Positions 61,562-64,000 of a DNA stretch of 64,000 bases are shown one piece after another. Under the pieces are notes generated by a model. That model did not search any database and was not told the origin of the DNA. It worked only from the letters and a program-made list of their open reading frames with translations. The stretch is from Anabaena azotica FACHB-119 (GTDB lineage Bacteria; Cyanobacteriota; Cyanobacteriia; Cyanobacteriales; Nostocaceae): positions 100,280 through 164,279 of the forward strand of contig NZ_JACJSG010000014.1 in the NCBI RefSeq assembly GCF_014697625.1, given 5' to 3'. The translations under genes and the position numbers were made by a program. Numbering within the stretch: the first letter of the stretch is position 1; every line of letters begins with the position of its first letter.

Positions 61562-64000
61562 TTAAGCAATTAAACTGAAATCGCTACTACTCAAAGTAAT
61601 ATCAGGATTACCTAAACTGGCAAACTCAAACACTGTACTTGTACCCAAAAGACTACCATCCTGGTTGTAGAACAAGCTCCCACTACTTTGGCTAAAGACA
61701 ATACGCGCACTACTAGCGTTGACAAATTCATTATCACTGACAACCGCAAAATCAGTTAAAGTTTGTCCCACACCATTAGTAATTGCATTAAAAGTAGCTT
61801 TACTCAACACAATTTTGTCTTGTCCCACCTCAAACAGGCTAATGTAATCAACCCCTAAACTAGAACTAAAGACACCACTAGCTTGGAATAAATATTGATC
61901 GTTACCAGCACCGCCTGTCAAAATATCATCCCCTAGTCCACCCCAGAGGGTATCATTTCCTGCTAACCCTTGCAGTTGGTCATTTCCACTACCACCAGCA
62001 AGGATATTATTTAAGGCATTACCTGTCAAACGGTCATTACCTGTACCGCCTGTAGCATTTTCGATGACGTTGTTAGCAGAGAGAATTAGCTTGAGATTGC
62101 TATTCACTGTTTGTGATGTAACTACACCCAGGTTTGCTTGGACAGCTACAGTAGTACCACTGAAGTTAATAGTATCAACACCACCTGTAGCGGTTTCAAC
62201 AATTGTGTCAGTTCCCAGAGCAGTATTGGCTACGAAAGCATAAGTATCATTGCCATCTGCACCAGAGAGAGTATTATTGGCACTATTACCTGTAATGATG
62301 TTATTTCCGGCATTACCTGTACCGTTAATAGCTGCTGTTTCTGTGAGAGTGAGATTCTCGACGTTGGTTGGCAGAGTGGTAGTCGAAGAACTTGAGAGAG
62401 TATCGGTGATAGTTGTAGTAACAGTACTCGTACCCAAGCTGGCATTAGTGGGAGAAGTTAAGCTGAGTGTAAAGGTTTCATTTGCTTCATTGGTGGAATC
62501 ATTGAGAATGGGGATATTAATGACTTTACTAGTTTCCCCTGGGTTGAAAGTTAGAGTTCCAGTTGTGTTGGTATAGTCTACTCCTGCTGTAGCTGTACCA
62601 TTAGCAGTGGCATATTGCACAGTGATAGTTTGGCTACTGGCTTGGGACAGACTAACTGTATAGGTGGCGTTTTGAGGGCTAGTTAAGCCTTCGACTATGG
62701 TTTGGCCAGCATTAAGATTTATGGTAATGCCGGAGGGATCATCATCAGTAATGGTTCCGGTAACAGGTGTTGTCGTGCCGATGGTGTAACCTGTACCGCT
62801 TGCTACCGTCAAAGCAACGGTTTCATTACTTTCATCGGTGGTGTCAGCCGTGGGGTTAATAGTCAGGATGGCTGTACTTGCACCCGCAGCAAAGGTAATT
62901 GTACCTGTGGTATTGGTGAAACTGGCTGCACCGCTTTGAGTGTAGTCAGTGTTGAAGGTAGCTGTACCAGCCACTCCAAAGTTAATGGTTAAGGTGTTAG
63001 CAGTACTTCCTGTGCGGGTAAAGGTGTAAATCAGATTGGGAGTACCGTCTTCAGTCACGCTACTGGGAGAGACGGCTAGGGTAATAGAGGGTAAAACAGT
63101 GCCGATGGTGATAGTTTGATCTAAAAATTGTACTTGTTCGATGTCATTCAATATATCTACACCATCACGATTAGACACTGTATCGGTAATTGTAAATACC
63201 CCATTTGTACTTGTAATTTGATATTCGGAACGATTACCTGAATAAACAGCGATATCATTACCCGCACCACCGTAGAGGGTATCATTACCCGCTCCTCCTG
63301 ATAATCTGTCATCCCCTTGTTCCCCAAACAAACGGTCATTACCACCATTACCTTGAAGAGTGTCATCACCTAAACCACCAAACAAATCATCATTGTTGTT
63401 TGTACCTGTGATATTGTCATTTACCACTGCCGTACTGAAAATGAAATCCGTGGTTAGCAGTTGGGTTTTACTAAAGCCATTGATTTTTAGTTGGTAGTTA
63501 CCACTGGAGATGTTGTTGAAGCGTGCCGCAATGGTGGCAATTCCGGCTGAGTCATTATTCAGGAGTAGTTGCAGGGTATTGTTGTCGCTGATGCCCACAG
63601 TTCTCAGATCGATTTTGTCTTGTCCCTGGACAAAATCTGCAACTACATCCACAGACTGGGACGATGTGGCAGTGTTGAAGGTCTCGAACACAAACACGTC
63701 ATTACCCGCACCACCATAGAGAGTATCATTATCAAATCCGCCTAATAATCTGTCATTCCCTTGTTCCCCAAACAAACGGTCATTACCACCATTACCTTGA
63801 ATAGTGTCATCACCTAAACCACCAAACAAATCATCAATGTTATTTGTGCCTGTGATATTGTCATTTACTACTGTCGTACTGAAAATGAAATCCGTGGTTA
63901 GCAGTTGGGTTTTACTAAAGCCATTGATTTTTAGTTGGTAGTTACCACTGGAGATGTTGTTGAAGCGTGCCGCAATGGTGGCAATTCCTACTGAGTCATC
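61562..64000 (-). CDS. Large RTX (hemolysin-type Ca-binding) / Calx-beta protein, 5' end outside the window
   Basis: The frame is open through the right edge; 812 residues up to the stop are visible and the N-terminus is missing. In order they are: a 148-residue duplicated RTX unit (NNISSGNYQLKINGFSKTQ, then GGLGDDTIQGNGGNDRLFGEQGNDRL), a linker with FTITDTVSNRDGVDILNDIEQVQF, two Calx-beta domains (about 330-540), and a C-terminal RTX block (GNGGNDxxxG types) ending in a hydrophobic C-terminal secretion signal-like tail. Such proteins bind Ca2+ outside the cell after type I secretion and serve in adhesion or the surface layer. The secretion genes are not in the window. The unit is a direct 444-bp repeat at the DNA level. 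Confidence 0.88.
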   Translation of the reverse strand, partial: DDSVGIATIAARFNNISSGNYQLKINGFSKTQLLTTDFIFSTTVVNDNITGTNNIDDLFGGLGDDTIQGNGGNDRLFGEQGNDRLLGGFDNDTLYGGAGNDVFVFETFNTATSSQSVDVVADFVQGQDKIDLRTVGISDNNTLQLLLNNDSAGIATIAARFNNISSGNYQLKINGFSKTQLLTTDFIFSTAVVNDNITGTNNNDDLFGGLGDDTLQGNGGNDRLFGEQGDDRLSGGAGNDTLYGGAGNDIAVYSGNRSEYQITSTNGVFTITDTVSNRDGVDILNDIEQVQFLDQTITIGTVLPSITLAVSPSSVTEDGTPNLIYTFTRTGSTANTLTINFGVAGTATFNTDYTQSGAASFTNTTGTITFAAGASTAILTINPTADTTDESNETVALTVASGTGYTIGTTTPVTGTITDDDPSGITINLNAGQTIVEGLTSPQNATYTVSLSQASSQTITVQYATANGTATAGVDYTNTTGTLTFNPGETSKVINIPILNDSTNEANETFTLSLTSPTNASLGTSTVTTTITDTLSSSSTTTLPTNVENLTLTETAAINGTGNAGNNIITGNSANNTLSGADGNDTYAFVANTALGTDTIVETATGGVDTINFSGTTVAVQANLGVVTSQTVNSNLKLILSANNVIENATGGTGNDRLTGNALNNILAGGSGNDQLQGLAGNDTLWGGLGDDILTGGAGNDQYLFQASGVFSSSLGVDYISLFEVGQDKIVLSKATFNAITNGVGQTLTDFAVVSDNEFVNASSARIVFSQSSGSLFYNQDGSLLGTSTVFEFASLGNPDITLSSSDFSLIA
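63256..63556 (-). repeat. Repeat unit of the RTX gene, partner of 63700-64000
   Basis: This stretch is highly similar to 63700-64000 with an exact offset of 444 bp, that is 148 codons in frame. It encodes NNISSGNYQLKINGF and the RTX nonapeptides. The second unit continues past the window edge. Confidence 0.85.

Overview
The window looks like chromosomal DNA from a filamentous, probably heterocyst-forming cyanobacterium of the Nostoc/Anabaena group. The evidence is a photosystem II D2 gene, the dark-operative protochlorophyllide reductase genes chlL and chlN, a bacteriophytochrome, an SLH-porin, PAM68 and a KaiB-like protein. Dense GCGATCGC (HIP1) octamers, heptanucleotide tandem repeats (TCAGTTA, TAATGAC, CCATAGT types), polypyrimidine tracts of CCCCTTT type and many short palindromic repeats between genes also fit. 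Strain and species cannot be fixed from the sequence alone.

Layout. 1-9.2 kb: the end of a LamG-like membrane protein, a PEP-CTERM protein, then a minus-strand run with a YlqF/RbgA GTPase, a VOC protein, DAHP synthase, a lone TnpB, PAM68-rpsO and a GH13 glucan enzyme. 9.7-14.6 kb: a redox cluster in which an ArsR-type repressor matching RexT (vicinal Cys40-Cys41) is divergent from thioredoxin trxA2, with a palindrome between them; then come an SDR gene broken by two mobile elements, an Old Yellow Enzyme and a nitroreductase. 14.6-21.6 kb: a double-domain 6-pyruvoyl-tetrahydropterin synthase-like protein, remains of two small gene pairs (protease-like and VapBC-like), a J-domain protein, cysK with a CymR-like Rrf2 regulator, an SLH-porin and pterin carbinolamine dehydratase. 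21.7-25.8 kb: a highly structured RNA-like region holding a 23-codon ORF with an extreme Shine-Dalgarno sequence, a psbD without psbC, a UPF0367 protein, an ABC ATPase, a NYN-domain protein and tRNA-Asn(GTT). 26.5-35.5 kb: a zinc-ribbon protein, a SulP/BicA-type transporter with a Na+/H+-type antiporter, a GNAT enzyme, a bacteriophytochrome with its response regulator and a Trp-rich small protein. 36-39.2 kb: chlL, a DUF5331 protein and chlN. 39.3-47.2 kb: an unrecognised repeat-containing protein, a YefM/YoeB-like pair, a degenerate histidine kinase, threonine synthase and an Orn/Lys/Arg decarboxylase-family enzyme. 48-53 kb: a nitrate/bicarbonate/sulfonate-type ABC transporter whose substrate-binding gene overlaps a lumenal-type pentapeptide protein gene, then a DUF3011 protein and a second copy of the element that broke the SDR gene. 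53-64 kb: a uracil-DNA-glycosylase-like protein, an Lhr-type helicase, a PilT ATPase, a KaiB-domain protein, small membrane proteins, and the C-terminal 812 residues of a large RTX/Calx-beta protein running off the right edge.

Functional groups. rexT-trxA2-SDR-ene reductase-nitroreductase reads as a peroxide/electrophile response locus whose SDR member is now inactive. chlL-chlN, psbD and the bacteriophytochrome serve the photosynthetic and light-sensing apparatus. bicA, the antiporter and the 48-51 kb ABC system serve inorganic anion uptake.

Mobile DNA is mostly small and non-autonomous. There are two identical 423-bp IS200/IS605-like elements, a 111-bp MITE with an 8-bp target duplication, four copies of a palindromic element with G-rich GGGTGTA heptads, and a second AGGACTTACGCAA-ended family. 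The most interesting unexplained structure is the RNA-like region at about 21.74-22.04 kb. No CRISPR array, rRNA or prophage was seen.
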